This document shows, piece after piece, positions 30,714 through 41,380 of a stretch of DNA of 64,000 nt. The notes beneath the pieces were generated by a model, which saw only the letters and a list, made by a program, of their open reading frames with translations, had not been told where the DNA came from and did not search any database. Position numbers and translations under genes: made by a program. Positions within the stretch are counted from its first letter, which is position 1, and every line of letters begins with the position of its first letter. The DNA is from Curvibacter gracilis ATCC BAA-807 (GTDB lineage Bacteria; Pseudomonadota; Gammaproteobacteria; Burkholderiales; Burkholderiaceae_C): the NCBI RefSeq assembly GCF_000518645.1, contig NZ_JADZ01000011.1, positions 244,525 to 308,524 of the forward strand. Direction: 5' to 3'.

Positions 30714-30731
30714 TTTTGCCACTTGGCAAAA
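30714..30731. promoter_or_regulatory. Perfect palindrome upstream of ndk
   Basis: TTTTGCCA-CT-TGGCAAAA, 30 bases before the ndk start. A TAGAAT -10-like hexamer lies close by on the minus strand, so the palindrome would be in the 5' leader or act as an operator. Confidence 0.4.
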
Positions 30732-30789
30732 CCTCGGATTCTAACTCGGCTGTGCGGCAGTGCCTTGACAGCCATTCCCGCGACCAGGG

Positions 30790-32151
30790 TCAACGACCGC
30801 GGCCACCACGCGGACCGCCACGGCCGGCCGTGCCCGGACCGCCAGCTGTGCCACCCGAAGGCCCGCCACGGCGAGGCCCACCCTTGCTCTGCCGGTTCTG
30901 GCGGGCACGCGAAAAGCTGTCGGCACCGATGTAGCCTACCGAGGTCTTCATGGGATCGGGTTGTGCGCCCGGGGCGGCACGGTCGCCGCGCTCAGGCCGT
31001 GGCCGTCCGGCCGTCACGCCGGTGGTCAAGGGATCGGGCTGGCGGGGGCCGCCACCGCGCTTGAAATCGGTGTTGCCACGCGGGCCGGGGCCGGCGGCAC
31101 GACGCTGCGGGCCATTGCCAGCGCGCTGACCACGGGGTGCGGGGGCTTCGGCACGGCGCGCCCCGCCCTCTTCGCCCCGCGCGCCAGCGGCCTGCATGAG
31201 CGAGCGGATGTCGCGCTCGTCGAGCTCGACCCAGGCCCCGCGCTTGAGACCGCGCGGCAGCACCATGGCGCCATAGCGGATGCGGATCAGGCGGCTCACG
31301 GCATGGCCCACGGCCTCGAACAGGCGGCGCACCTCGCGGTTGCGGCCTTCGGAGATGGTGACCCGGTACCAGCAGTTGGAGCCTTCGCCGCCACCGTCCT
31401 CGATCGAGCCGAACTGGGCCGGCCCGTCGTCAAGGTTCACGCCTGCGATCAGGCGCTCTTTCTCTTCCTTGCTCAGGGCACCGAGCACGCGAACGGCGTA
31501 TTCGCGCTCCAGACCGAAACGCGGGTGCATGAGCTGGTTGGCCAATTCACCCGAGCTGGTGAACAACAGCAGGCCTTCGGTGTTCAGGTCCAGCCGGCCG
31601 ACGGACTGCCACTTGCCCTGTTGCAGGCGCGGCAGACGGCGGAACACCGTGGGCCGGTTCTGCGGGTCGTCATGGGTCACCACCTCGCCCACGGGCTTGT
31701 GGTAGGCAATGACGCGGGCTGGCGGCGGGTCGATGCGGTAGCGGATGGGCTTGCCATTGACCTTCACCTGATCGCCGTACTGCACCCGCTGGCCGATGTG
31801 GGCCGGCTCGTTGTTGACGGAAATGCGCCCTTCCAGGATCAGTTGCTCCATCTCGAGCCGCGAACCCAGCCCGGCCTGTGCCAGCACCTTGTGCAGCTTG
31901 GGGGTTTCCACCTGCGGGGCCAGAACCCGCTTCAGGGGCGCCAGGTCGGGGGCTTCTTCGTCGGCATCGAACTGTCCGGAGACCACATCTTCGAAGCGGA
32001 TGGCCGGCGCCTGCGAGGCCGTGGCGGGCCGGGCACCCGTCGGGCCACGTCGACTGCGATCGGGCTTGGGCTGGGCCTCAGCAGCCGGCTGCGCGACATC
32101 GGTCTGAGGGGGCTCCGACGGGTCTGACGGGGAATTCACTTGATCATTCAT
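30790..32151 (-). CDS. rluB: 23S rRNA pseudouridine synthase RluB
   Basis: Forms pseudouridine 2605 in 23S rRNA. It is 453 residues, much longer than the roughly 290-residue E. coli enzyme. The core holds an S4 domain ([20 protein letters not shown]) and a RsuA-type catalytic region with the essential Asp in [14 protein letters not shown]. The extra length is an Ala/Pro-rich head of about 80 residues and a Gly/Arg-rich tail of about 120 residues ending GGPRGGRGR, likely disordered and RNA-binding. The head overlaps scpB by eight bases. Confidence 0.95.
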   Translation of the reverse strand: MNDQVNSPSDPSEPPQTDVAQPAAEAQPKPDRSRRGPTGARPATASQAPAIRFEDVVSGQFDADEEAPDLAPLKRVLAPQVETPKLHKVLAQAGLGSRLEMEQLILEGRISVNNEPAHIGQRVQYGDQVKVNGKPIRYRIDPPPARVIAYHKPVGEVVTHDDPQNRPTVFRRLPRLQQGKWQSVGRLDLNTEGLLLFTSSGELANQLMHPRFGLEREYAVRVLGALSKEEKERLIAGVNLDDGPAQFGSIEDGGGEGSNCWYRVTISEGRNREVRRLFEAVGHAVSRLIRIRYGAMVLPRGLKRGAWVELDERDIRSLMQAAGARGEEGGARRAEAPAPRGQRAGNGPQRRAAGPGPRGNTDFKRGGGPRQPDPLTTGVTAGRPRPERGDRAAPGAQPDPMKTSVGYIGADSFSRARQNRQSKGGPRRGGPSGGTAGGPGTAGRGGPRGGRGR

Positions 32152-32857
32152 GGGCTTGGCCTGTCCCGGGGACGGTAAGAGAGTCGCCTGCGAGTCCCGG
32201 GGGCTCGGAGGTGAGGGAAAAGGGGACCACCGATTCGGCGGTCAAAGGGTTCAGTTCAAACGGCAGTTCGGGCTCGGCGATGGCGAGTTCGGGCTCATCC
32301 AGCCCTGGCGCGGCTTGCAACTCCTGCAGCAGGCGCTCCTGCCGCTCCGGGTCGTCCAGCGAGGGCAGTTGATCCAGCGAGGCCAGGCCCAGGTCATCGA
32401 GAAACTGGCGTGTGGTGGCAAACAGGGCCGGACGGCCGACGGTCTCACGGTGACCGATGACCTCCACCCAACCCCGGTCCTCCAATTGCTTGATGACCAG
32501 CGAGTTGACCGTGACGCCGCGGATGTCTTCGATGTCACCCCGTGTGACGGGCTGGCGGTACGCGATGATGGCCAGGGTCTCGAGCGCGGCGCGGGTGTAG
32601 CGCGGCGGCTTTTCGGGGTGCAGGCGATCCAGGTAGTACCGCATCTCAGGGCGGCTCTGAAAGCGCCAGCCCGAGGCCACACACACCAGCTCGACGCCCT
32701 TCTGGGTCCACTCGGCCTGCAGATCGATCAGCAAGGCCTTGAGGGTGTCCGAGCCCAGCTCATCGTCGAACAGCGCGCGCAGGTCGCGCAGCGACAAAGG
32801 CTGATGCGAACAGATCAACGCTGTTTCGAGGATACGCCGGGCATCCGTCGTGTTCAT
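32144..32857 (-). CDS. scpB: Segregation and condensation protein B
   Basis: Subunit of the SMC-ScpAB condensin that organises and segregates the chromosome. It is 237 residues with two winged-helix domains: [16 protein letters not shown] in the first, and [20 protein letters not shown] and [21 protein letters not shown] in the second. An acidic tail follows. The ATG at 32857 is preferred over a TTG two codons upstream. It overlaps rluB by eight bases; scpB-rluB is a conserved pair. No scpA is visible here. Confidence 0.94.
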   Translation of the reverse strand: MNTTDARRILETALICSHQPLSLRDLRALFDDELGSDTLKALLIDLQAEWTQKGVELVCVASGWRFQSRPEMRYYLDRLHPEKPPRYTRAALETLAIIAYRQPVTRGDIEDIRGVTVNSLVIKQLEDRGWVEVIGHRETVGRPALFATTRQFLDDLGLASLDQLPSLDDPERQERLLQELQAAPGLDEPELAIAEPELPFELNPLTAESVVPFSLTSEPPGLAGDSLTVPGTGQAHE

Positions 32858-32994
32858 GTTCAAAAATTCCGGGGTAGGCGCCCGGGAGGGCGAAGGCCGT
32901 CACGGGGGCGGGGGCAACAAGGCTGTCTCGGAGGGGCAGTGGGGAGGGCTGCGAGCCCCTGACCGATGTCCGGGCACCGACGCTGAGCCGAGGG

Positions 32995-34056
32995 CTAGAG
33001 GGGTGCGATGGGCGGATTGTAACGCAGGCCCCAATCGGCCAAGGCCGCCTGCAGATCCGCTGGAAGCGCGGTCTCGAAGGCCAGATGTTCGCCACTCACC
33101 GGGTGATCGAAGGCCAGCCGCCAGGCATGCAGGGCCTGGCGCTGCATGCCCGCAGCAGGCGCGCCACCATACAGGCCGTCGGCCAACAGAGGATGCCCCA
33201 GATGCGCCATGTGCACTCGGATCTGATGGGTGCGACCCGTGTGCAGCTTGCAACGCACCCAGCATCCCTGCGTGGCATTGCCCATCAGTTCGATGTCGGT
33301 GCGCGCCGTCTTGCCCGACTGGTGGGTCAGGTCCACCACCGCCATGCGCAGGCGGTTGCGCGGGTCCCTGCCGATGGCGGCCTCGACCGTGACCTGAGCG
33401 GGTCCCTGCCAAGGCTTGTGGGCCAAGGCCATGTACTGCCGACTGACCTCGCGTGCCGCAATCAGTTGCACCAGCCGGTCCATGGTCTGGCGCGTCTTGG
33501 CCACCACCATCAGGCCACTGGTGTCACGATCCAGGCGGTGCACAATGCCTGCGCGCGGCAGCAACACCGCCCCGGCATGGTGGGCCAGCAGGCCGTTGAG
33601 CAAGGTGCCGCTCCAATGGCCTGGCGCCGGGTGCACGACCAGTCCTGGCGGCTTGTTCAAGACAATGAGGTCCTGGTCCTCGAACACGATGTCGAGCGCC
33701 ATGGCCTCGGGCTTGAAGGCCTGGCTTTGCGGCGTGGGCCGCAGACAGACCTCCAGGCGATCGCCGACCTTGACTTTGAGCGAGGCCTTGCTCACAGGCT
33801 GCCCGTTGAGGCGCACGGCCCCCTCGTCAATGAGCTGCTGCAGGTAGCTGCGCGAGAACTCGCTGACGAACTCGGTCAAGGCCTTGTCCAGGCGCATGCC
33901 GTGGCTGGCCAGCGGAACTTCGCCCTGGCGCAGTTCCTCGGCGGGCTCTTCAGTCCCGTCCGCCCGCTCCAGCCCGTCTTCTTCCAGCAACTCGGCGCCA
34001 CCGCTCTGGCCGATGTCATCGAGAGAGGAAGCCTCGGGGGCCGCCGATATAATCAA
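32995..34056 (-). CDS. rluD: 23S rRNA pseudouridine synthase RluD
   Basis: Forms pseudouridines 1911, 1915 and 1917 in helix 69 of 23S rRNA. The S4 domain starts at HGMRLDKALTEF. The catalytic motif is HRLDRDTSGLMVVAK with the essential Asp, and GRTHQIRVHMAHLGHPLLAD follows. The start is uncertain. No ATG lies between the S4 domain and one at 34188 that would run deep into bamD on the other strand, so a TTG at 34056 (353 residues) is used here. It is divergent from bamD. Confidence 0.92.
   Translation of the reverse strand: MIISAAPEASSLDDIGQSGGAELLEEDGLERADGTEEPAEELRQGEVPLASHGMRLDKALTEFVSEFSRSYLQQLIDEGAVRLNGQPVSKASLKVKVGDRLEVCLRPTPQSQAFKPEAMALDIVFEDQDLIVLNKPPGLVVHPAPGHWSGTLLNGLLAHHAGAVLLPRAGIVHRLDRDTSGLMVVAKTRQTMDRLVQLIAAREVSRQYMALAHKPWQGPAQVTVEAAIGRDPRNRLRMAVVDLTHQSGKTARTDIELMGNATQGCWVRCKLHTGRTHQIRVHMAHLGHPLLADGLYGGAPAAGMQRQALHAWRLAFDHPVSGEHLAFETALPADLQAALADWGLRYNPPIAPL
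34048..34053 (+). promoter_or_regulatory. Putative bamD -10 element
   Basis: A consensus TATAAT lies 32 bases upstream of the bamD start; no good -35 is seen. It falls inside the first codons of rluD if the TTG start is right. Confidence 0.45.
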
Positions 34057-34084
34057 TTTGCTTTGCTTCAAGAGGTTTCCAGTG

Positions 34085-34903
34085 ATGCTACGTGCCAAAT
34101 TATCCGTGGTCCCCGCGTTCGCGCTGGTTGCCTGTCTGTCTGCACTGTTGGGTGGGTGCTCGTCGACCAATGTCGACAAGACCGCCAACTGGACACCCGA
34201 CCGCCTCTACAGCGAAGCCAAGGATGAGCTGAGCTCGGGCGCCTACGACAAGGCCGTGCCCCTGTTCGAGAAGCTCGAAGGCCGCGCCGCCGGCACCCCG
34301 CTGGCCCAGCAGGCCGAATTGGAAAAGGCCTATGCCCAGTACCGGGCGAATGAACAAGCCCAGGCCCTGGCCACCTTGGACCGTTTCATCCGCCTGCACC
34401 CGGCCAGCCCCGGCATGGACTACGCCCTCTACATGAAGGGCATCGTGAACTTCAATGACAACCTGGGTCTGTTCGCCTCGTTCACCCATCAGGATCTGTC
34501 CGAGCGCGACCAGAAGGCGGCCAAGGATTCCTTCGAGTCCTTCAAGGAACTGAGCACCCGCTTCCCCGACTCGCGCTACACCCCCGACGCACGTCAGCGC
34601 ATGGTGTACATCGTGAACTCGCTGGCCCAGTACGAGGTGCACGTGGCCCGCTATTACTACTCACGCGGCGCCTATGTGGCAGCGATCAACCGCGCCCAGG
34701 TGGCCGTGACCGAATACCGCGATGTGCCTGCCACCGAAGAAGCGCTGGTCATCCTGGCCAAATCGTACGACGCCCTGGGCATGACCCAGTTGCGTGACGA
34801 CTCCCGTCGCGTGCTGGCGCAGAACTACCCACAGAACGCCTACCTGGGCGGCCAGTCCAGCGGGCTCAAGAAATCCACCGGCCCCTGGTGGAAGATCTGG
34901 TAA
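34085..34903 (+). CDS. bamD: Outer-membrane assembly lipoprotein BamD
   Basis: Essential TPR lipoprotein of the BAM complex. It is 272 residues. A signal peptide ends in the lipobox LLGGC with Cys25 lipidated. TPR repeats follow, for example LYSEAKDELSSGAYDKAVPL, FIRLHPASPGMDYALYMKGI and RFPDSRYTPDARQRMVYIVN. AGAGG precedes the ATG. It is divergent from rluD, a conserved pairing, and is the only BAM gene here apart from bamB. Confidence 0.96.
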   Translation: MLRAKLSVVPAFALVACLSALLGGCSSTNVDKTANWTPDRLYSEAKDELSSGAYDKAVPLFEKLEGRAAGTPLAQQAELEKAYAQYRANEQAQALATLDRFIRLHPASPGMDYALYMKGIVNFNDNLGLFASFTHQDLSERDQKAAKDSFESFKELSTRFPDSRYTPDARQRMVYIVNSLAQYEVHVARYYYSRGAYVAAINRAQVAVTEYRDVPATEEALVILAKSYDALGMTQLRDDSRRVLAQNYPQNAYLGGQSSGLKKSTGPWWKIW

Positions 34904-34912
34904 CAGTCCCTC

Positions 34913-34935
34913 GGGCCGCCCACCGTTTGCGGCCC
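34913..34935. terminator. GC hairpin between convergent bamD and helicase genes
   Basis: GGGCCGC and GCGGCCC flank a nine-base loop, just after the bamD stop. There is no T-run on either side, so it is at best a weak terminator. Confidence 0.35.
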
Positions 34936-34955
34936 TGTTGACGCAAGGCATCTAG

Positions 34956-36995
34956 CTATTGACGCAAGGCGTCAAGCGCCTGCATCAAAGCCAGCTGCCC
35001 ATGCAAGACGGGCATGTCCGGCAGGGCCGCCAGCAGTTGTGGCCCATAGCTGCGCTGCAGCAAGCGTTCATCCGCGATCACCAGCACACCCCGATCGGTC
35101 TCTGAGCGGATCAGCCGGCCAGCACCCTGCTTCAGGGCCATGGCGGTCTCGGGCAGCACATAGGCCTCGAACGGTGACAGGCCCTGCTGGCGCAGGGCCT
35201 GGCTGCGCGCCTGCACCAACGGATCATCGGGCACCGGAAACGGCAACTTGTCGATGACCAGCATCTGCAAGGCGTCGCCCGGCACATCCACCCCTTCCCA
35301 GAAGGCCCCCGAGGCCAGCAGCACGCAGGGGCGCCCTGCCCCGCCGCCCTGGCGAAAGCGCTCCAGCAGGCGCCTGCGTGAGCCCTGCCCCTGCACCAGC
35401 ACATCGATGCCCGAACCCGCCATCAAATGCTGCAACTGCTGGGCCAGCTCACCCAGCGCACGCAAGGAGGTGGCCAGCACCAGGGTGCGCCCCCCCAGAC
35501 AACGCAAGGGCTCGACCAGCCAGTGCGCCAGTGCTGAGGCGTGGTCCGGGTCCTGCGCATCGGGCAGGCCCTCGGGCACGTGCAGGCAGGTCTGTTGGCG
35601 GTAATCAAAGGGGCTGGCCACCCGCAGCACGGTCGCGCGCCCCTGCAAGCCCGCGGGCCCGGTGAACCAGCTGAGGGACTCGTCCAGCCCCAGGGTGGCC
35701 GAGGTGAACACCCAGGACCGGACACCTGCCTGCGCATCCGCCGTGATCAGGGGCACAAGGGCCTCGGCAATGTTCAGCGGCGCCTCCATGCAGCGCGCCT
35801 GCCGCCCCAGCTCCAGCCAGCGCACCACCCGACCGGATGGGGGACGCATGAAGCCAGCCCAGCTCTGCTGCAACACATCCACGCGCTCAGCCAGGCGACG
35901 CAGCTCAGGCGCAGTCTCCGCCACCACCTGGAGTGCCTCGAGCACCCGCGCCAGGACGGCGGCCAACTGAAGCTCGGTTTGCTGCCAGAGCCCCGCCGCC
36001 ACCCCCTCAGGACTGGCCCCCAGCCAGCGCAGGCGCACCCCTGCACGGGGCGTGTCCCGCCCCAGGCATTGATCCAAGGCCCGCGCCTGCTGCTCCAGCA
36101 GCGAAGCCAACTCCGGCCAGGGCTGAAAGCCGCGGGCCCAACGCATGCCTTCGTTGACCAGCTCGGTGGCCAGGCCGCGCAACTGGCGGGTGCTGAACTG
36201 GCGCCCCATGAACTGCACCCCGATGTCGTTGAGGCGATGCGCCTCATCGAAAACCACGGTCTGCACCGAAGGCAGCAGTTCGGCCACCCCCGACTCACGC
36301 AATTGCAGATCGGCGAAGAACAGGTGGTGGTTGATCACCACCACGTCGGCCAGCATGGCGCGCCGGCGGGCCTCGTTGACATGACAGCCCTGCCAGGCCG
36401 CGCAGCGGGTGCCCAGGCAGTTGTCGCGGGTCGAGGTGATCAAGGGCAGCAGGGGCGAGGTCTCATCCAGCTCAGGCAGCTCGGCCAGATCACCGGAGCG
36501 CGTCGAATGGGCCCAGCGCTCCACCTGGGCCAGGTGTCTCAGCTCGGCATCGCCCAGGTAGTGCCCATCGCGACGCGCCGAAGCCAGGCGCTGCGTACAC
36601 AGGTAGCTGGCCCGCCCCTTCAAGGGGGCCACACGCCGGTTCACCCCCAGAAAGGCCAGCAGCCTGGGCAGATCACGCGTGGCGAGCTGATCCTGCAGAT
36701 TGCGTGTGGCGGTGGCGACCAGGGTGCGACGACCACTGAGCAAAGCGGGCAGCAGATAGCCATAGGTCTTGCCGACACCGGTGCCGGCCTCGGCCACCAG
36801 CACGCCACCTTCAGCCACGCATTGCGCGACCGCCTGGGCCAGACGCATCTGCCCCGCACGGGGCCTGAAACCCGGCTCAGCGCGCTGCAGAAGCCCCCCT
36901 GGGCCCAGCCAATCGGCCACCTGCGCCGCCCAAGGCGGCGCCCCTGAGCCGGGCCCTATTGAAAAAGACAGCTCCGGCTGCGATTCGCTTGTCAT
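34956..36995 (-). CDS. DinG/YoaA-type ATP-dependent DNA helicase
   Basis: Superfamily 2 XPD-like 5'-3' helicase with an iron-sulfur domain, expected to resolve damaged or R-loop DNA. It is 679 residues from the ATG at 36995. Walker A is AEAGTGVGKTYGY and the Walker B/DEAH box is VVFDEAHRLND. The four cluster Cys are in YLCTQRL and DNCLGTRCAAWQGC. Motif VI is GRLIRSETDRG. YoaA-like proteins are close to this size. It is divergent from the PP2C gene with a 61-base spacer. Confidence 0.92.
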   Translation of the reverse strand: MTSESQPELSFSIGPGSGAPPWAAQVADWLGPGGLLQRAEPGFRPRAGQMRLAQAVAQCVAEGGVLVAEAGTGVGKTYGYLLPALLSGRRTLVATATRNLQDQLATRDLPRLLAFLGVNRRVAPLKGRASYLCTQRLASARRDGHYLGDAELRHLAQVERWAHSTRSGDLAELPELDETSPLLPLITSTRDNCLGTRCAAWQGCHVNEARRRAMLADVVVINHHLFFADLQLRESGVAELLPSVQTVVFDEAHRLNDIGVQFMGRQFSTRQLRGLATELVNEGMRWARGFQPWPELASLLEQQARALDQCLGRDTPRAGVRLRWLGASPEGVAAGLWQQTELQLAAVLARVLEALQVVAETAPELRRLAERVDVLQQSWAGFMRPPSGRVVRWLELGRQARCMEAPLNIAEALVPLITADAQAGVRSWVFTSATLGLDESLSWFTGPAGLQGRATVLRVASPFDYRQQTCLHVPEGLPDAQDPDHASALAHWLVEPLRCLGGRTLVLATSLRALGELAQQLQHLMAGSGIDVLVQGQGSRRRLLERFRQGGGAGRPCVLLASGAFWEGVDVPGDALQMLVIDKLPFPVPDDPLVQARSQALRQQGLSPFEAYVLPETAMALKQGAGRLIRSETDRGVLVIADERLLQRSYGPQLLAALPDMPVLHGQLALMQALDALRQ

Positions 36996-37056
36996 TTCTT
37001 CACACGATAATAGGTGACCACTTTGCGCGAAACTCCTGCAGGTTGAAGTCCCTATC

Positions 37057-37839
37057 ATGTCTCAAGGTTACCGACTTACCGCTTCCACGGGCATTCACAA
37101 GGGAGATCGCGAGTACCAGCAAGACCAGGTGGCCTTGCTGAGCCATGCCCGTGTCAACGGCTGCGTGCTGGCCGTGGTGGCCGATGGCATGGGGGGTCGC
37201 AGCGGCGGACGCAAGGCCTCGGACCAGGTGATGCTCAGCGCGCGCCAGTTGTTTGAGCGTTTCGCGCCAGAGAACGATTCGCCCCACGAGTTGCTGCAGC
37301 AGTTGCTCAAGGAAGCCCATCTGGTGATCAAGCTCACCGCCATCTCGGCCGAGCAGGAACCCCACAGCACGGTGGCCGCATTCCTGATCCTGCCCAACGG
37401 CGAGTGCCATTGGATCCATGCAGGCGACTCGCGCATCTACCACTTCCATGGCGACCGTCTCATCAAGCGCACCATGGACCACTCCTATGTGCAAGCCCTG
37501 GTCGATCGCGGCGAGCTGACCGAGGAAGAGGCCAGCCACCACCCGCAGTCCAATATTCTGCTGGGCTGCCTGGGCACCGAATCGGACCCACCGATGGCCT
37601 ACCACGTGATCGACCAGGTCAAGCCCGGCGACTCGCTGATGGCCTGCAGCGACGGGGTGTGGCATTACTTCACGAACGCCGAGCTGGGCTCTGTGCTGGC
37701 CGGCCTTTCGCCGCGCGAGGCCACCGAGTTCCTGATCGACAAGGCGCGCAGCCGCGCACGTGGCGGCGGCGACAACCTGTCACTGGTGGTGGTGCGCATC
37801 GAGCCCCTGGTCGGCACACCCAGCGCCATCCGGCGCTGA
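37057..37839 (+). CDS. PP2C-family serine/threonine protein phosphatase
   Basis: A 260-residue soluble metal-dependent phosphatase (PppA/Stp type). Metal-binding Asp residues are visible in VVADGMGGRSGG, in SDGVWHYF and in GGGDNLSLVVV; the IHAGDSRIYHF motif is also intact. No membrane or sensor domain is attached. Such enzymes reverse Ser/Thr kinase signalling, but no Hanks kinase is in the window. It stands alone between a divergent helicase gene and a convergent hypothetical gene, so the partner cannot be named. Confidence 0.9.
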   Translation: MSQGYRLTASTGIHKGDREYQQDQVALLSHARVNGCVLAVVADGMGGRSGGRKASDQVMLSARQLFERFAPENDSPHELLQQLLKEAHLVIKLTAISAEQEPHSTVAAFLILPNGECHWIHAGDSRIYHFHGDRLIKRTMDHSYVQALVDRGELTEEEASHHPQSNILLGCLGTESDPPMAYHVIDQVKPGDSLMACSDGVWHYFTNAELGSVLAGLSPREATEFLIDKARSRARGGGDNLSLVVVRIEPLVGTPSAIRR

Positions 37840-37879
37840 AGTCAGCAAGGCCTGATCCAGGCCTGCTCCGCAGCAGACC

Positions 37880-38593
37880 TCAGGGACGCACGGCGGGCAC
37901 GCCACCCGCCTCAGCGGGCACGGGCAGAGGTTTGCCACGCGGGCCGGGGCTGTTCTTGGCATCGCGCTCCACTTGCTGACGGTGGCTGGCGGCATCTTGC
38001 TGCTTGTCCTGAAACCGGCGGGCCTCCTGAGGGGCTTGCGCGGCCTTGCTGGCGCGCTCCGCGGCTTTCTCGGTGGCCTGCTGCTGCTTGCGCTGCTGCT
38101 CGGCCTGGCGCTCTGCCCGTTCGCGCACCTGATTGGCCGCATTGGCGGCCTTTTGTGCCGCTGCGTTGGCGGCATCGGTGCTCTTCTGAACGCCTTGCTG
38201 CTGGCGATTCATCAAGTCGATGTCGCGCTCAGGCGAAGACACCTTGTCTTCGATGCGGCGCAACTGCTCGCTGGAGCGCAGGCGGCGCTCCCGGTCATTG
38301 AGGGTGATCTCCTGGCGCTTGAGATCAGCCATCACCTCGCGGTGCTTGACCCGGGCCTCCAGCAGGCAGTCGTTGACCGCGAAACGCTGGTAGCAGGCAC
38401 TTTCCACCTGCTGCTGGCGCAGCATCTCGGCGGAACGCTCTCGCTCGATGCGTGCTCGCTCCACCTCGGTGAAAGAAGGGCTTGCCTGTGACGGCGCAGG
38501 CTCGCCCGAGAGCGACTCTGCGGCCGGCACGGGGCCCGCCAGACAGAGCATGAGCGACAGAAGCGGCCACTTCAGGGGCGATGCAGGCGTCAT
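37880..38593 (-). CDS. Secreted coiled-coil protein, unknown function
   Basis: A 237-residue protein with an N-terminal signal peptide (PLLSLMLCLAGPVPAAES). The mature part is almost entirely charged and helical. A conserved-looking block with two Cys (ACYQRFAVNDCLLEARVKHRE) is followed by an Arg/Gln/Ala-rich coiled coil (about 100-210) and a Pro-rich end. The ATG at 38593 overlaps the zapE stop by four bases (ATGA), so it is translationally coupled to zapE. I do not recognise a functional family. Confidence 0.75.
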   Translation of the reverse strand: MTPASPLKWPLLSLMLCLAGPVPAAESLSGEPAPSQASPSFTEVERARIERERSAEMLRQQQVESACYQRFAVNDCLLEARVKHREVMADLKRQEITLNDRERRLRSSEQLRRIEDKVSSPERDIDLMNRQQQGVQKSTDAANAAAQKAANAANQVRERAERQAEQQRKQQQATEKAAERASKAAQAPQEARRFQDKQQDAASHRQQVERDAKNSPGPRGKPLPVPAEAGGVPAVRP

Positions 38594-39699
38594 GTGAGGC
38601 TCGTGTCGACCAGGCGGCGTTCCAGCGCCAGGAACTCGGCCGACTGCATCTCGTTGAGACGCGAGACGGTGCGCGGGAACTCATGCGCCATCGGGCCCTC
38701 GGTGTAGAGCTCCTCGGGCGGCACGGCCGCCGACAGGATCAGCTTCACCCGACGGTCGTACAGCACGTCGACCAGCCAGGTGAAACGCCGCGCCTCGGAG
38801 GCCCGGCTGACCGGCATGTGCGGCACGCCGCTGAGCAGCACGGTGTGGAACTGGGTGGCGATCTCCAGGTAGTCATTCTGGGAGCGCGGGCCACCACACA
38901 GGGTTTTGAAGTCGAACCAGACCACGCCGCCGGCCTTGCGCAGGGCATGGATCTCGCGCTGCTCGATGCGCATCACCGGGTCTTCGTCCTTGGTCTCGGC
39001 CAGTCGGGCGAAGTTGTCGCGCATCTCGGCATCGGCCTCGGCCCCCAGAGGGGTGATGTAGGCCCGCACCTGCTCGAGCGTGCGCCGGCGGTAATCGGTG
39101 CCGTTGTCGACGTTCAGCACGTCCATGCGCTCGTTGAGCAAGGCAATGGCCGGCAGGATACGGTCACGGTGCAAGCCATCGGGGTACAGATCGTCCGGCT
39201 TGAAATTGGAGGTGGTGACAAAGCCCACCCCGTTGTCGAAAAGGGACACCAGCAAGCGGTGAAGAATCATCGCATCGGTGATGTCGGCCACATGGAACTC
39301 ATCGAAACAGATGAGCTTGTAGCGCTTGGCAATCTTGGCGCCCAGCACATCCAGCGGGTTGACGGTGCCTTGCAGCGCCGTCATCTCGCGGTGCACCTCG
39401 CGCATGAACTCGTGGAAGTGCAGCCGAACCTTGCGGCGGATGGGCACGGCGTTGAAGAAGCAATCCATCAGAAAGCTCTTGCCCCGCCCCACCCCGCCGT
39501 ACATGTACACGCCACGCGGGATCTCAGGCCGATTGATCAGCTTCTTGAACGAGTTGGAGCGCTTTTCCTTGTAGGCTGCCCAGTCATTGGCACAGCGCTG
39601 CAAGGCCTCGACAGCGCGAAGCTGCGCGGGGTCACTGCTGAACCCCCGCGCCTTGATCTCAGCCTCATAGGCCAAGCGAACGGCATTCGATCCCGACAT
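38590..39699 (-). CDS. zapE: Cell-division ATPase ZapE (AFG1 family)
   Basis: P-loop ATPase that interacts with FtsZ during division; the mitochondrial relative AFG1 is linked to protein quality control. It is 369 residues. Walker A is GGVGRGKSFLMD and Walker B is LICFDEFHV, followed by TTSNFKPDDLYPDGL, a conserved AFG1 segment. It lies ten bases after lpd in the same orientation, an arrangement often seen in Burkholderiales, and may be read from the odh operon. Confidence 0.93.
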   Translation of the reverse strand: MSGSNAVRLAYEAEIKARGFSSDPAQLRAVEALQRCANDWAAYKEKRSNSFKKLINRPEIPRGVYMYGGVGRGKSFLMDCFFNAVPIRRKVRLHFHEFMREVHREMTALQGTVNPLDVLGAKIAKRYKLICFDEFHVADITDAMILHRLLVSLFDNGVGFVTTSNFKPDDLYPDGLHRDRILPAIALLNERMDVLNVDNGTDYRRRTLEQVRAYITPLGAEADAEMRDNFARLAETKDEDPVMRIEQREIHALRKAGGVVWFDFKTLCGGPRSQNDYLEIATQFHTVLLSGVPHMPVSRASEARRFTWLVDVLYDRRVKLILSAAVPPEELYTEGPMAHEFPRTVSRLNEMQSAEFLALERRLVDTSLT

Positions 39700-39709
39700 G
39701 CGTGGCTGA

Positions 39710-41137
<1,428 letters not shown>

Positions 41138-41160
41138 GTGAAATCTCTTGAATCAGTTGG

Positions 41161-41210
41161 AACAAAACCCACCAGGGTGCGCGCTGTGTCCGCTTTGCAC
41201 CCGGTGGGTT
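41161..41210 (-). terminator. Terminator-like stem between odhB and lpd
   Basis: AACCCACC+GGGTGC pairs with GCACCC+GGTGGGTT with a single bulged base and a 16-base loop; on the minus strand the stem runs into TTTTGTT. It sits just upstream of the lpd start and may limit read-through from odhAB. Confidence 0.45.
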
Positions 41211-41212
41211 GG

Positions 41213-41345
41213 AATCCTCCCCCCTGAGTCGCCTGCGGCGCCATCCCCCCAAGGGGACGATGCCGGTGGCCGGGCAAAGCCCGCTCCACGGCATCTCTGG
41301 CCTGGCCTGCTCCGCGGCCATCAGACGATGCTCGGCAGGCCAGTT
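41213..41345. repeat. Cluster of inverted repeats, probable interspersed Comamonadaceae element
   Basis: A run of palindromes fills the odhB-lpd spacer. GATGCCG/CGGCATC at 41259-41295 encloses GGGC-AAA-GCCC. A perfect nine-base pair CTGGCCTGC/GCAGGCCAG joins 41302-41310 to 41335-41343. CGCCTGCGGCG and TCCCC/GGGGA lie just before. From memory, closely similar strings recur between genes in Acidovorax/Variovorax-type genomes, so this is probably a REP-like interspersed element. Confidence 0.55.
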
Positions 41346-41380
41346 TCATGGGACGCGCTGGTGAGGAGGGTGTTGTTGGC

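Noticed and set aside
34938..34970. Exact 12-base direct repeat TTGACGCAAGGC at 34938 and 34959
   Set aside because: One copy spans the end of the helicase gene; with only two short copies and no other signal it is probably a small local duplication.
41213..41345. CRISPR array
   Set aside because: The repeats are inverted hairpins of different sequence, not regularly spaced identical direct repeats. No other array-like pattern was seen in the window.
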